Origin: Bacillota bacterium
GTDB lineage: Bacteria; Bacillota; Clostridia; Oscillospirales; Acutalibacteraceae
Assembly (NCBI GenBank): GCA_023416955.1
Contig: JAEZGM010000019.1
Span: 124,001 to 188,000 of the forward strand
Direction: 5' to 3'
DNA length: 64,000 bases
Positions 18,101 to 27,159 of this stretch are shown here, piece after piece. The notes beneath the pieces were generated by a model. That model saw only the letters and a program-made list of their open reading frames with translations. It was not told the origin of the DNA and ran no database searches. Position 1 is the stretch's first letter, and every line of letters begins with the position of its first letter. The position numbers were made by a program, and so were the translations under genes.

Positions 18101-20461
18101 GGAGAGCATACGGTTCATATTACCGCGATGGATGAAGGGAACAATATTGCAACCAAAGAGGTCAAATTTACCGCCGGCTCCGCAGATGCCGGAACTCTGA
18201 CAGCGGGCCAGGACGGAATCACTAAAAATTCCGCTTCCCTTTTCGTCAATGTGGGCGACGCACAGGCGAATGTCAGCTTCCTGCAGGGGAAATCCCTGAC
18301 GATGAAAAACGGAGGCATTACCGTAAAGAGCAGCGAAGCCGGAGCGTCTTCCACCTTAAACTTGGGAGGGGATCACTCGGTTACAGTCGGTTCACCCGAC
18401 GGAAGCTTTCCTTATGAGCTGTTCACGGTCAACGTCGGTGAAACTGCCGCGCAGGACGAGGTTGCGGTTCACTGGAAAGGAAAAGCCAGCAATACCGATG
18501 CCAACCACGCCACTTCCCTGTATGTGCTGAATACTTCCACCAACCAGTGGGAAAAAGCCGGTATTGAAAAAGACGGAGGAATCGAAGCCTCTTTCCCGGC
18601 AAAAGACCATACAGCAAACGGAAAAGCGGTGCTTTTAGTGCAGTGCCGCACCAACGGAAGCGTGCCGGAAATCAGTACGGCTGAAGAGAAAAAGACGGCA
18701 GCGAACGGCACAGCGGAAAACTCCGAGTGGGACGGTACCAATGTACCGAAGAATTATGACTTCGCTTTTGCATGGGAGACGGATACACAGTATTACTCCG
18801 AAAGCTTCCCTTATCACTACGATCAAATGAATCAGTGGATTGTCGACAACCGCAAAAAGCTGGACATTCGTTACGTCATGCATACGGGTGACCTTGTGGA
18901 CGATGTGGACATGACCGGAGAATGGCTTAACGCGGATCATTCCATGAGTATCTTTGACAAGGCCGGAATGCCATACGGCGTTTTGGGCGGGAACCACGAT
19001 GTTTATGCGGGAGCCGAAGGGTACGGTAACTATTGGAAGTATTTCGGCGAAGACCGGTTTAAAAACAAATCCTATTATGGAGGTTCCTATAAAAACAATC
19101 TGGGGCATTACGACCTGCTGACGGAAAATGGACAGGATTTTATCATTCTTTATATGAGCTGGGACGTTTATACCAATGAAATCGAGTGGATGAATCAGGT
19201 GCTGGCGAAGTATCCCGACCGTAAGGCAATCATTGCTTTGCACCGCTATACCAACGTAAAAGCTGCGGATAATCTGCTGGATTATACCGGAAAACTGGTT
19301 CAAAAGGAAGTTGTCGCAAAGAATAAAAATGTGATCGCGGTACTGAACGGTCATTATCACGGAGCTTCCATTCAGACGGATTCCTTCGACGACAATAACG
19401 ACGGAACGCCGGATCGCACAGTTTACCAAATCTGCACGGATTACCAGTCCGACCCGGAGGGCGGCTCCGAGTATATTAAATTTCTGTACTTTGATTTAAA
19501 AAACAATAAAGTCTATATGAACTCGTATTCGCCTTACCGTCAAGACTACAACTACTATGATACGCCGCGCCTTGATTCGTACGGGGTGGGCACAAAAGCG
19601 GTGGACATCGATATTGCGGAGCTGGACGTCGATTTTAATGCACAGGCAAAGACGCTGCAGACGGACAGCTGCACGGTTGATGTAAGAACCTCCAAGACAA
19701 TCGGGAATGAACAGAATGGAACCGGCATCATTCGGCAGAACTGGACGGGACTGAGCGCCGGCACTTCATACGGCTGGTGCGCCCGAGTGACAAAGAACAC
19801 CGGCGAAGTCCTGTATACGCCGGTCATGACGTTTACCACAGCTAAAAATAATAGCGGGGGCAGCAAAGACCCTGATAAGCCCGAAACTTCTCCCGCAAAA
19901 ACTCCGCCTTCCGCGTCTTCCGGCCTGAGCCCGGTGAACAAAACCGCGGTACAGCCCGGCATGAAACTCTTGTTTACGATTACTTGCGAAAAGAAACCGG
20001 ATATGGTTGTCAGCGGAAACGGACGTTTGGTCAGTGTGAATGCACCCGTGACAGAATGGGATCCTGTTACAAAGACCATTACTTATTCGCTGTCCTGTCT
20101 GGCTTCTCCATCGGAAACTGGGAATGAGACAGGAATCTACGTTACGATTGACGGCGTTATTACGAAGGTAGGTACGGTCCAGGTGAATCAAAATCGGCCT
20201 TTTGTAAGTGATACAACGCAGGATATCGCGCTGAAGCCGGGTGCCGGCTATGTTTTCAAAATATCCAATTTGAAGGGTACGGGGTATACATTCTTGACCG
20301 GAGACGGCCAATCGCTTCAGACTTCTCAGGTGCCGGGAAGTTACCCGGCACAGAATGGGAGCTACTTGTGTAAAGTCACGGCGAGGAAAAAGGGCTCTTA
20401 TGGGGTTTACGCAAAGATTAACGGAGCAACGCATAAACTCTTTACCGTAAAGGTGAGTTAG
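15185..20461 (+). CDS. Giant secreted lamin-tail/metallophosphoesterase protein
   Basis: This 1758-residue exported protein has a signal peptide (about 1-27, ending VFA) and two lamin-tail-like domains (about 57-240 and 359-549), both opening APLI(V/I)TEV and sharing a V-SGK-LVLW-like strand. Ig/cadherin-like beta domains follow (about 680-1005). The calcineurin-type metallophosphoesterase spans about 1190-1460, with HTGDLVDD, GGNHDVY, a lone His in ALHRYTN and NGHYHGAS providing the metal ligands. A fibronectin III-like domain (about 1478-1554) and two related 90-residue C-terminal modules complete it. No LPXTG motif is visible, so it is released or held by the terminal modules. I chose ATG 15185 (GGAG 3-5 bp upstream) rather than the overlapping TTG 15176. 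Possible roles are extracellular phosphate or nucleotide scavenging; the substrate is not deducible. Confidence 0.9.
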   Translation: MKRVSKSMISFVLAVTVAISSLPVFAEQAGQAGESAYQDSGLVQAYSDSGSNTADAPLIVTEVVSTGPTKTRYTYTEIYNNTDTTINFKDYHFFYRYPGGTGKDWTTEGQDVYIESGKTLVLWQSDEAVASGKGNTVAEFNQYYGVNLVENKDIFRINYSGIHATAKRGFLFGKDADSIIAEAWCNENDPVGDLPTGNPDKQGIQYAYAGGSLSKKTSIAKATPGSVDASQVPAQRVHIPNAGVTPDVQSVTANDSIKNEGLTVQGALSLSQGSTTEGLRVSLFYRQKNSSIGYSADYTKVPMKLTEDGQFSATVDRSQLWGSEAEWYVEASYEYGGTADSEHKTVAIEDPDNITDEKAAPLIITEVSPNPGAGIDGSTGQYSYVEVYNRTNKDINLSYYKFFYYYDYPNKTAAQSGKIFTIDNPQVYVKSGKSMVLWLSSNGTTVDQFNQHYGTHLVENQDIVNINYAGLHSSLPRWIRFGTTEENAFTVAGFNENAGQLCDKTSLQYSYPRTEANIAIPATVSASTPGTVDAWQIPSGLIPFAGYPDYPADDGNPPTLKLSEGWSVPQSINEGDQLYIMYDVDYLIGATAADRLAAIEKDQGKPMRPYLIGTVINYQLGGTGPWYRVYQQTQWRLGKFVAQIPSDVLFGHDSVQFNVQAYTLYGSSQTETKEVKINRLNQVDGVRLNVSDGTVISGTTTITANDGAANSDTKILVDGKAISTSPMPENGAYFSVQCDGLNNYFKNALTAPYKNNEQDIITFFSPWCELPSSRAVRIDNKYFTHEDGKYKVKLTMWAGDSGTPFTEVYPEVADENHEDFTVFNVQLRLANGKNYLPVKIEPDNAKTNTGTELTTVHTIGDSTGMVPHMDVYFEIPDADVNAVGAAVDTTQLSDGTHTITASAGGKTVDAKVQVDNTAPVIQTGIEENSTQYQPFTLSPNVEDSSKIVQQSVTLDGQEIKIPADIVPANLTSGEHTVHITAMDEGNNIATKEVKFTAGSADAGTLTAGQDGITKNSASLFVNVGDAQANVSFLQGKSLTMKNGGITVKSSEAGASSTLNLGGDHSVTVGSPDGSFPYELFTVNVGETAAQDEVAVHWKGKASNTDANHATSLYVLNTSTNQWEKAGIEKDGGIEASFPAKDHTANGKAVLLVQCRTNGSVPEISTAEEKKTAANGTAENSEWDGTNVPKNYDFAFAWETDTQYYSESFPYHYDQMNQWIVDNRKKLDIRYVMHTGDLVDDVDMTGEWLNADHSMSIFDKAGMPYGVLGGNHDVYAGAEGYGNYWKYFGEDRFKNKSYYGGSYKNNLGHYDLLTENGQDFIILYMSWDVYTNEIEWMNQVLAKYPDRKAIIALHRYTNVKAADNLLDYTGKLVQKEVVAKNKNVIAVLNGHYHGASIQTDSFDDNNDGTPDRTVYQICTDYQSDPEGGSEYIKFLYFDLKNNKVYMNSYSPYRQDYNYYDTPRLDSYGVGTKAVDIDIAELDVDFNAQAKTLQTDSCTVDVRTSKTIGNEQNGTGIIRQNWTGLSAGTSYGWCARVTKNTGEVLYTPVMTFTTAKNNSGGSKDPDKPETSPAKTPPSASSGLSPVNKTAVQPGMKLLFTITCEKKPDMVVSGNGRLVSVNAPVTEWDPVTKTITYSLSCLASPSETGNETGIYVTIDGVITKVGTVQVNQNRPFVSDTTQDIALKPGAGYVFKISNLKGTGYTFLTGDGQSLQTSQVPGSYPAQNGSYLCKVTARKKGSYGVYAKINGATHKLFTVKVS

Positions 20462-20481
20462 CGTACCGAAAATTAATTAAA

Positions 20482-20518
20482 ATGTCTGCTGTAAGGCGAT
20501 GCTCTTACAGCAGACATT
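20482..20518. terminator. 13-bp hairpin after the phosphoesterase gene
   Basis: TGTCTGCTGTAAG pairs perfectly with CTTACAGCAGACA around an 8-nt loop, just downstream of the stop at 20461. The plus-strand tail (TTCTTGT) is not a clean T tract, so it may be a weak terminator or an mRNA-stabilising stem. It ends 12 bp before the next likely start codon. Confidence 0.6.
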
Positions 20519-20529
20519 CTTGTACGAAT

Positions 20530-21723
20530 ATGAGGAAAAGAAGGGATAGAAATTTGTGGAAGAAATGGACCCGCCCACAGCGCACGATGATTGGATTGCT
20601 TTTCTTTCTGGTCGTTTTTGCCGGAGTGCTGATTATATTTAACGCGCAGATTCATCGGGTACCGCTGCGCCCCAATGGAGGTGCTCAGTTTACAAAGGCT
20701 ACGGTTGTAAAAGTGATCAGCAGTGATGTCGGCCAGGATGAAAACGGAGAAATGCAGGGGAATCAGGATGTTCAACTGAAAATTACTTCCGGGCCTTATC
20801 AGGGGAAAATATGTGAAGCGAAAAGTCCGTATGCAAATCATGCAGGTGCCTACTGTGTTCCGGGAATGAAGGTAATTGCGTTAGTCAATATTTCTTCAAA
20901 TGGTGAACTGGTGGCGAGCGTTTACAATTATGACAGAAGCCTGATGCTATGGATATTGGTCGGATTGTTCTTTTTAATTCTTTGTACAATCGGAGGAAAA
21001 AAAGGAATCACTTCATCCGTCGCTTTAGCGTTTACTTTTGTATGTATTATTTTTTTATACATACCGATGATGTATGTCGGGGTATCACCCTTTTTAGCGG
21101 CGTCGCTTACGGCGGTTCTGGTGACGATTGTGACGATGCTGCTGATCGGCGGGTGGTCGGTGAAGTCGTTTTGCTCCATTCTCGGAACTGCGGCAGGGAT
21201 TCTGGTTGCGGGGCTTGTGGCACAGATTTTCGGTTATTTCAGTCATATATCGGGTCTGAATGTCAGTGAGATTGAAACGCTTGCCTATATCAGCCAGAAC
21301 AGTCGGCTGGATGTCGGAGGAGTTCTGTATTCCGGTATTTTAATCTCTTCATTGGGAGCAGTCATGGACGTCAGCATGTCCGTCGCTTCCACGATAGCCG
21401 AAATACATGAAACAAATCCTTTGTTTACAGCGAAACAGCTTTTTCAATCGGGTATGCGCGTTGGCAAGGATATGATGGGCACGATGGCTACTACGCTGAT
21501 TCTGGCGTACGCCGGCGGTTCCATTAACACACTGATTATTCTATATTCCTACAGTATGTCCTACCTGCAATTTATGAACGGCTATGAAATCGGGATTGAA
21601 ATATTAAGCGGTATTTCCGGCTCTATCGGCGTCATCCTGGCAGTGCCGTTTGTATCCGCTGTTTCATCTTTTTGGATGGCAAAACAGGGGAAGAAGCCAT
21701 TAACAGTCAAACAGCATAAATAA
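20530..21723 (+). CDS. YibE/F-family membrane protein
   Basis: This integral membrane protein has one N-terminal helix (about residues 18-37), an extracytoplasmic domain of about 100 residues, then six to eight helices, as in the YibE/F family (function unknown; a transport role has been suggested). Family-like segments include GGVLYSGILISSLGAVMDVSMSVAS and GKDMMGTMATTLILAYAGGS. The start is uncertain: ATG 20530 lacks a ribosome binding site, whereas TTG 20554 has AAGGG 8 bp upstream and would give MWKKWTRPQ. A still earlier ATG lies inside the preceding hairpin and is unlikely. Its relation to the surface-protein genes upstream is unclear. Confidence 0.85.
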   Translation: MRKRRDRNLWKKWTRPQRTMIGLLFFLVVFAGVLIIFNAQIHRVPLRPNGGAQFTKATVVKVISSDVGQDENGEMQGNQDVQLKITSGPYQGKICEAKSPYANHAGAYCVPGMKVIALVNISSNGELVASVYNYDRSLMLWILVGLFFLILCTIGGKKGITSSVALAFTFVCIIFLYIPMMYVGVSPFLAASLTAVLVTIVTMLLIGGWSVKSFCSILGTAAGILVAGLVAQIFGYFSHISGLNVSEIETLAYISQNSRLDVGGVLYSGILISSLGAVMDVSMSVASTIAEIHETNPLFTAKQLFQSGMRVGKDMMGTMATTLILAYAGGSINTLIILYSYSMSYLQFMNGYEIGIEILSGISGSIGVILAVPFVSAVSSFWMAKQGKKPLTVKQHK

Positions 21724-21814
21724 GCCTGTTGCGAGGACAACCTGAATTAGGAAAGAACTATTCGCGGACCAGTGTTGTCATTGCCTCTGCTGATTATATT
21801 TCTTCTCTTTGGGA

Positions 21815-23482
21815 TTATGCAACTGTAATATAAATCATATCCCATATTTTTAGTTCAGGGATGGTAAATTCGACAGCTCGTTTGCCGTCTTCCCGATTTC
21901 TATAAGTAAAATCAAGTTTTTGGCTTTTTCCATGCTCAAAATCAGGAGAAACAAGAGAAACGCTCTCCACATCTTCAACAATTAGAGCGTTGACGGTAAT
22001 ATTCTGTAAAAATCGCGGCAGTGATGTTTTTGGCTCGTTCCAATTCATATTGCTAACATCTGTAAAGTTTACAAGATGAATGATCTTATGATCTTTGTTA
22101 TGCTTTATCTGCGTCCACACTTTATTTGGTTGGGCAACTGTAGAAAATTCCGCCCCGTCGAACTGAAATTCATCGTTAATGCCACCGGTATATGTTCTGG
22201 TATCATCCACCAAAGCAAAATCATACAACAATTCCTCATAAGCAACCATGAAGTCATAATAGCTGTGGAGCTGCAATAAAAAGAAAGTATCATTCACCGG
22301 ATAATAATCCGGATAATAGGCTTCGGTTAATACTCCGTTTCCCTCGCCGATAAGCAAATGAAATCCTCCGCTGGAAAAGATCGTAGCCATTGTCAGCAAT
22401 GCGGTATATTCACATTCTTTTTTGTTCTCGTGATCCTTAAAAGGGTGCAAATAGGCGGATAAAATCACTTGTTTTGAAGGCGCATATCTTTTTGCATTAG
22501 CGATGAGATTGTTTAAGTCATTGTAAGTTTCGTTTGGCGGCCATACTTCAATATACACGCAGTCCTGCTTTGTATTTGCCACGGCATCAATTGGCCAGTT
22601 ATTCACAGCATTAAAGATAACACCTTGGTCACCAAGAGCTTCTTTCGTATCGTCGATCAATTTCACAAAATCGTTTTTAAGCTCACGCAGGATGAATCTT
22701 CCATCCGATGATTTTGCATATGCTTCTTTTGGGAACCCGTACTGATCCATGTGAATACCCTGAAACCCGAATTCAATTGCCTTTCGATATTGATTGATGA
22801 TATGTTGATGCCATCCGCACGATTTATGAATATCCATAAAATAGATGCAGTCAATAAATTTCATAACTTGTTTGTTGCTGTCATAAAGTGCATAGTCAGA
22901 ACAATATTCATACTCACTTTCCGCACCGTACACAGCTCCGTAAGCAAACGGCTTCATATTATATTGCCGTAAATACCGGATTTTTTGCTTTACGATATCT
23001 ATGGACGATTCTTTCCCCATAACATCTTTGAAACTGCTCTGGGGCGGAAAAAAGTCATGATGCCTGTATGCCCAATCGTAAAACTGTATAATATTCAGGT
23101 GGTATTTATTCAGTTCATGAACATCTTGGGAATCATTGCTCTCTTGCTCGCTGAAATCCGACAAAAAGCCGTATCTGGGTGTATATTTCCAGCTCTCCGC
23201 TCTGTCGCAGGCGGTAAAAGCTTGCGACAGCAGTTCACCGTCATCGAGCAGCTGCACCTCGATCAAATAACCCTGCATAATACCTTCTATATGCTCGGGC
23301 TGATAGCGAAAAATCAGCGCCTCCTGCGCAGCCCGCTCTTGTGTATCCAGAATTTGATTTTGATGATAAATAATCATCTTTATAATAGAAGAAGGTTGGA
23401 ACGGTTTTTTCAGCAATACTTTTATTTCAATGCATTCGTCCATGCTAAACTGTGCTTTTAATGGAAATATTTCCTGTATCAT
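21815..23482 (-). CDS. GH66 enzyme (dextranase / cycloisomaltooligosaccharide glucanotransferase family)
   Basis: This enzyme acts on alpha-1,6-glucan (dextran or isomaltooligosaccharides). The 555-residue protein has an N-terminal beta domain (about 1-95), a TIM barrel and a C-terminal beta domain. Family 66 landmarks are visible: IIQFYDWAYRHH, GIHMDQYG with the nucleophile Asp246 and YIEVWPP with the acid/base Glu312; their 66-residue spacing matches the family. Most characterised members are secreted, but this one has no signal peptide and is encoded with an ABC importer, so it likely works in the cytoplasm on imported isomaltooligosaccharides. It is the last gene of a minus-strand operon, 42 bp after the permease. 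The gene is AT-richer than those at 3-20 kb. Hydrolase and transglycosylase activity cannot be told apart here. Confidence 0.88.
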   Translation of the reverse strand: MIQEIFPLKAQFSMDECIEIKVLLKKPFQPSSIIKMIIYHQNQILDTQERAAQEALIFRYQPEHIEGIMQGYLIEVQLLDDGELLSQAFTACDRAESWKYTPRYGFLSDFSEQESNDSQDVHELNKYHLNIIQFYDWAYRHHDFFPPQSSFKDVMGKESSIDIVKQKIRYLRQYNMKPFAYGAVYGAESEYEYCSDYALYDSNKQVMKFIDCIYFMDIHKSCGWHQHIINQYRKAIEFGFQGIHMDQYGFPKEAYAKSSDGRFILRELKNDFVKLIDDTKEALGDQGVIFNAVNNWPIDAVANTKQDCVYIEVWPPNETYNDLNNLIANAKRYAPSKQVILSAYLHPFKDHENKKECEYTALLTMATIFSSGGFHLLIGEGNGVLTEAYYPDYYPVNDTFFLLQLHSYYDFMVAYEELLYDFALVDDTRTYTGGINDEFQFDGAEFSTVAQPNKVWTQIKHNKDHKIIHLVNFTDVSNMNWNEPKTSLPRFLQNITVNALIVEDVESVSLVSPDFEHGKSQKLDFTYRNREDGKRAVEFTIPELKIWDMIYITVA

Positions 23483-23524
23483 TTGATATTGATACCTCTT
23501 TTCATAATGTTGCCGACGGTAAAA

Positions 23525-24358
23525 CTATCCCTTTATCGCCCCATCCGCTGTTGATGACTGTACAAAGTTTTTTTGCACGATAATAAACATAATGAGTTCC
23601 GGAACGAATAAGATCACAGACCCTGCAAAAACAAGACCCCATTCGGTCGCATGCTGCCCGCGGAATAACTGAAGTGCAACCGGTAAAGTCCACATGTCCG
23701 GATCTTTTATAAAAGTAAGCACGGTAAAGAAATCACTCCATGTGCCTGAAAAAATTCCGATACCAAGCGTACCAAGTGCCGGCTTCGACAGCGGTATAAC
23801 TAAACGTCTGAATATAACCCAGCGTCCGCCGCCGTCTATAATAATGGATTCTTCCAATTCCCGCGGAATATCCTCAAAAAATCCTCTTAAGAAAAATGTG
23901 TTTCCGGCTATACCGCCGCCAACCATTAATAAAAGTATACCGGAATAATGGTTAACCAGATGCAGACTGTTAATGATTGAATATTGTGCGATTAAGTTCA
24001 ATACTCCCGGCACCATCATTGTGACAAGATAAATATTGAAAATCACATTTTTGAAAGGAAACTCAAATCTGGCAAAACCATAAGCGGACATTGACGAAAT
24101 CAGCAATACGCAAAATGTAACAACCGTAGCCAGAACGATGCTGTTCAAAAAATACCGAATAAAATTATTGTCCTTAATAACCGTAATGTAGTTTGCAAAA
24201 TTAATTTTGTCCGGCAAAATGCGCGGCGGATAGGGCAGCTCATACATTGCCGTACTGAAGGAAGTTGATATCATAGACAAAAATGGAATAATCGAAAGGA
24301 TGACAAAAATCCAAAGAACGACGTGGATAATAATTTGACCGGATTTATTCTTATGCAT
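23525..24358 (-). CDS. ABC sugar permease of the GH66 locus (MalG-like)
   Basis: This 277-residue membrane subunit has six helices and the EAA loop LEESIIIDGGGRWVIFRRLVIP. The usual EAA is here EES, which is a tolerated variant. The C-terminal QKNFVQSSTADGAIKG is typical of CUT1 permeases. It follows the partner permease by 10 bp and precedes the GH66 gene. Confidence 0.92.
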   Translation of the reverse strand: MHKNKSGQIIIHVVLWIFVILSIIPFLSMISTSFSTAMYELPYPPRILPDKINFANYITVIKDNNFIRYFLNSIVLATVVTFCVLLISSMSAYGFARFEFPFKNVIFNIYLVTMMVPGVLNLIAQYSIINSLHLVNHYSGILLLMVGGGIAGNTFFLRGFFEDIPRELEESIIIDGGGRWVIFRRLVIPLSKPALGTLGIGIFSGTWSDFFTVLTFIKDPDMWTLPVALQLFRGQHATEWGLVFAGSVILFVPELIMFIIVQKNFVQSSTADGAIKG

Positions 24359-24368
24359 TCTTCAACAC

Positions 24369-25331
24369 CTACTTTCTTTCATATTTAAAGAATTTGTCAC
24401 GGAATAAAGTCAGCAAAATAATGGATATTCCCGTAATGACGCTGATTGCGCAGGCATAGCCAAAATTCATAAACTTAAACGCCTGATTATACATGTAGTT
24501 TTGTAATACATCGGTTGTTCCCATCGGGCCGCCGCTTGTCAGCATATAAACCGCAAAGAAGACGTTAAAGGAACCGATGATTAAATTGATCAATACGTAA
24601 AAAGTAGTTGGCCGAAGAAGCGGAACCGTGATTTTCCAGAATTTTTCGACTGAATTGGCACCGTCGATTTCCGATGCCTCATACATTTCTTTTGATATCC
24701 CCTGTAATCCGGCTAAATATATAATCAATGTCCAGCCAATACTTTTCCAAATCCCAAAAATCCATATTACCGCATTTGCCGTCCAAGTGTCTGAAAACCA
24801 CGCGATTGGCTGTTGTATGATATGTAGTTTCAGTAAATAGTAATTAATCAATCCTGCATTGCCGTCTGAAAATAAATAAATAAAAATGATACTGACTACG
24901 ATCCAGTCAACTAATACCGGAAGGTAGAGCATTGCGCGAAAAAACAGTGCATGCTTTTTTACATTGTTAACAAGCACCGCCAGGACAAGGCCGATTAACA
25001 TTCCCGCAGGAATTGTCATAACACCGTACAAAATAACATTTCGGAATGCAATCCAAAAGTTTCCGCTTTCATCGCCAACCAAGGCTTTTGCATAATTATC
25101 AAAGCCAACAAACGTACTGGCTGAAGGATCCATTATGTTATACTGCATAAGACTCATCCAAATATTTTTTATTTGGGGGTAAACGACAAAGACACAGACT
25201 AAAACAAATCCAATTAAGATAAACGGTGCGACCTCAATCCATTGTTTTAATCCCGTCTTAAAATTACTGTTTACAGCTTTTTTTGCAACCGTTTTATGTA
25301 TTTCTGATTCTGCGGTCAACACAATCACCAT
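24369..25331 (-). CDS. ABC sugar permease of the GH66 locus (MalF-like)
   Basis: This 320-residue CUT1 permease has a cytoplasmic N terminus of about 30 residues, six helices and the EAA loop YEASEIDGANSVEKFWKITVP. It pairs with the MalG-like gene downstream. The start is uncertain within the first few codons: ATG 25331 has only a weak ribosome binding site (GAAAG close by). A gap of about 220 bp to the binding-protein gene contains a repeat element. Confidence 0.9.
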   Translation of the reverse strand: MVIVLTAESEIHKTVAKKAVNSNFKTGLKQWIEVAPFILIGFVLVCVFVVYPQIKNIWMSLMQYNIMDPSASTFVGFDNYAKALVGDESGNFWIAFRNVILYGVMTIPAGMLIGLVLAVLVNNVKKHALFFRAMLYLPVLVDWIVVSIIFIYLFSDGNAGLINYYLLKLHIIQQPIAWFSDTWTANAVIWIFGIWKSIGWTLIIYLAGLQGISKEMYEASEIDGANSVEKFWKITVPLLRPTTFYVLINLIIGSFNVFFAVYMLTSGGPMGTTDVLQNYMYNQAFKFMNFGYACAISVITGISIILLTLFRDKFFKYERK

Positions 25332-25431
25332 CTTTCAAGGTATCAAATCGTACGAATTCTTTATGGCAGAAGGTGCTTTGAGAACCGAATTTCTCTAGCA
25401 CCTATCCTGCCATTTTTGTTCAGTGTGAAGG

Positions 25432-25536
25432 TATAGTCAGTTCACTTTAGAAAATCTCCGAGAAACAGGCACAAAATCTTTAATCTATGGATTTTACGTT
25501 TGGAGATTGGCTCTGATTTCGAATTAAATGGCTATA
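25432..25536. repeat. TATAGTCAGTT palindromic repeat, copy 1 (enlarged)
   Basis: It begins TATAGTCAGTTCACTTTAGA and ends in a degenerate AATTAAATGGCTATA. Relative to the 71-bp copies at 38399 and 50958 it carries about 35 extra central bases (including TCTATGGATTTTACG), which are shared with the partial copy at 35146. It lies inside the operon, between binding-protein and permease genes. Confidence 0.65.
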
Positions 25537-25549
25537 TTATAAGGATTAT

Positions 25550-26881
25550 TTATGCATTTTTGGCAAACAAAGCATCCAACTGTTTTGCTAAAGCATCTAA
25601 GTTTTCTTTTACGGTACCGCTATGTCTGAATGATTTTTCAAATGCTAAGCTAATATCCTTATCCATCTCTTCATTCGACGGATTTTGAATTCTTGCCCAA
25701 GCAGTTTCAAGCTGCTGAGAATAAATCTTAAAAATCGGATCCACCGTTAATTCAGGCATAGCGGCAACTTTCGTGTTTGTCGGATACTGATTGACTTTCA
25801 ATGCCAGCGTTTTTTGCGGGAATTCAGTTGTCATATAATTCATAAACAGCCATGCTGCTTCTTGATTCTTGCTGTTTTTAAACATAACCAAATCTTCACC
25901 GCCGACAACGGATATGCTTTTGTCGATATTGGTTGGTATTAATGCCGGAGTATAATTACTGGTAATTTTCTTGTCCTGCAAAGTAAAGAACCAAGGACCA
26001 TCCTGCACGGACATATAGCCGTTATCCGTTTTCAGACCATCCCATGTACCCGGCTGACCGCCCAGCAGGCATTTTCCGATAAGTCCTTTGTCATTCATTT
26101 CAACAAGTTTTGTTAATGCTGCTACGCTCTTGTCACTATTGACATAGCCTGCCGCTTTGGTATATTGATCATCACAGTATTGGCCGCCAAGAGACATAAA
26201 TATTGGGGCCATACTCCATGATCCGCAGCCACCGATAGTTATTAAACCGTTTGAATGCGAACTTTTAATTTTTTCCGCAGCGGCAGCAAGTTCATCAAAA
26301 GTTTTTGGTGCGTCTGTTAATCCGGCCGCCTTTAAAGTTTTGGTGTTATAGATCGTAATCTGAGTATTAGAGTCCAGCGGAACACCAAAATATTGATTTT
26401 TCCATTTACAGGTAGTTAAGGAAGCTTTATAGCTGTTTTCTTTGATGGTATCGAATCCCTGCATTTGGTCCACAGCAACTAATGAGTTTAAATTTGCGAA
26501 TTGCGGCACCCAGGTAATATCCATTCTCATGACATCCGGTGCTGATCCACTTGCCGCTGCCTGCAGAACCTGCTGCTTTAAATTATCGGTAGGCATAGTA
26601 ACCGATTTGATTTTAATGTTTGGATACTGCTTATTAAAATCAGCAATAATTTCACTGTTAAATACTTTCGCTTCGGAATTAGCGCTATATGTATGCCAGA
26701 ATGTGATGGTTGCCGAAATATTTTTATCAATTGAAGCGGAAGCCGTATTTCCAGAATTTATTGAACTTACCGCTGCCGATGAACTGGATTGCCCGCCACC
26801 AGAATTACATCCCGTAAACGCTGTACTCACCAAAGATAATGCTACAAAAGTGGCTGCCAGGAATTTAATCACCTTTTTCAT
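25550..26881 (-). CDS. Sugar-binding lipoprotein of the GH66 locus
   Basis: This extracellular family 1 binding protein has 443 residues, a lipobox STAFTGC (Cys25) and a Ser/Gly linker. Binding-protein landmarks include ITFWHTYSANSE, APDVMRMDITWVPQF, YFGVPLDSNTQITIYNTKTL and a late VQDGPWFF segment. GGAGG lies about 8 bp before ATG 26881, which I prefer to an upstream start five codons earlier. A LacI-type operator lies about 200 bp upstream. The likely cargo is isomaltooligosaccharide, by association with GH66. Confidence 0.92.
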   Translation of the reverse strand: MKKVIKFLAATFVALSLVSTAFTGCNSGGGQSSSSAAVSSINSGNTASASIDKNISATITFWHTYSANSEAKVFNSEIIADFNKQYPNIKIKSVTMPTDNLKQQVLQAAASGSAPDVMRMDITWVPQFANLNSLVAVDQMQGFDTIKENSYKASLTTCKWKNQYFGVPLDSNTQITIYNTKTLKAAGLTDAPKTFDELAAAAEKIKSSHSNGLITIGGCGSWSMAPIFMSLGGQYCDDQYTKAAGYVNSDKSVAALTKLVEMNDKGLIGKCLLGGQPGTWDGLKTDNGYMSVQDGPWFFTLQDKKITSNYTPALIPTNIDKSISVVGGEDLVMFKNSKNQEAAWLFMNYMTTEFPQKTLALKVNQYPTNTKVAAMPELTVDPIFKIYSQQLETAWARIQNPSNEEMDKDISLAFEKSFRHSGTVKENLDALAKQLDALFAKNA

Positions 26882-27078
26882 AATACTTACCTCCAAATCT
26901 AATATTTTAGAAAAACTTATTGATACTCACTTTGATCAGATACAGAATAAATTCATACAAAAAGTCAAACTGATGCCTTTTGAGAGGAATTTACCGCTAT
27001 ATTTCTTGAAATCAGTATTTATAAGCTTTTGCTAAACAAAATGATCACAAAATGCGCACGAGATATGTTTGTTTTGCT

Positions 27079-27095
27079 AAGTAATCGTTTACTAA
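27079..27095. promoter_or_regulatory. LacI-type operator upstream of the GH66 operon
   Basis: AGTAATCGTTTACTA at 27080-27094 is a near-palindrome with the central CG typical of LacI-family operators. The same 15 bases occur again at 28188-28202 in front of the LacI gene itself, which argues that the product of 27160-28167 controls both transcription units. Confidence 0.75.
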
Positions 27096-27159
27096 ATTCT
27101 TATAAAACTATCTGAATAATAATATAACAATTTGCACGATTTCTATAGTTAAAAAGCAC

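Noticed and set aside
18635..19429. Minus-strand frame of about 264 codons
   Set aside because: It lies opposite the phosphoesterase domain of the large secreted protein and shows no independent start signals.
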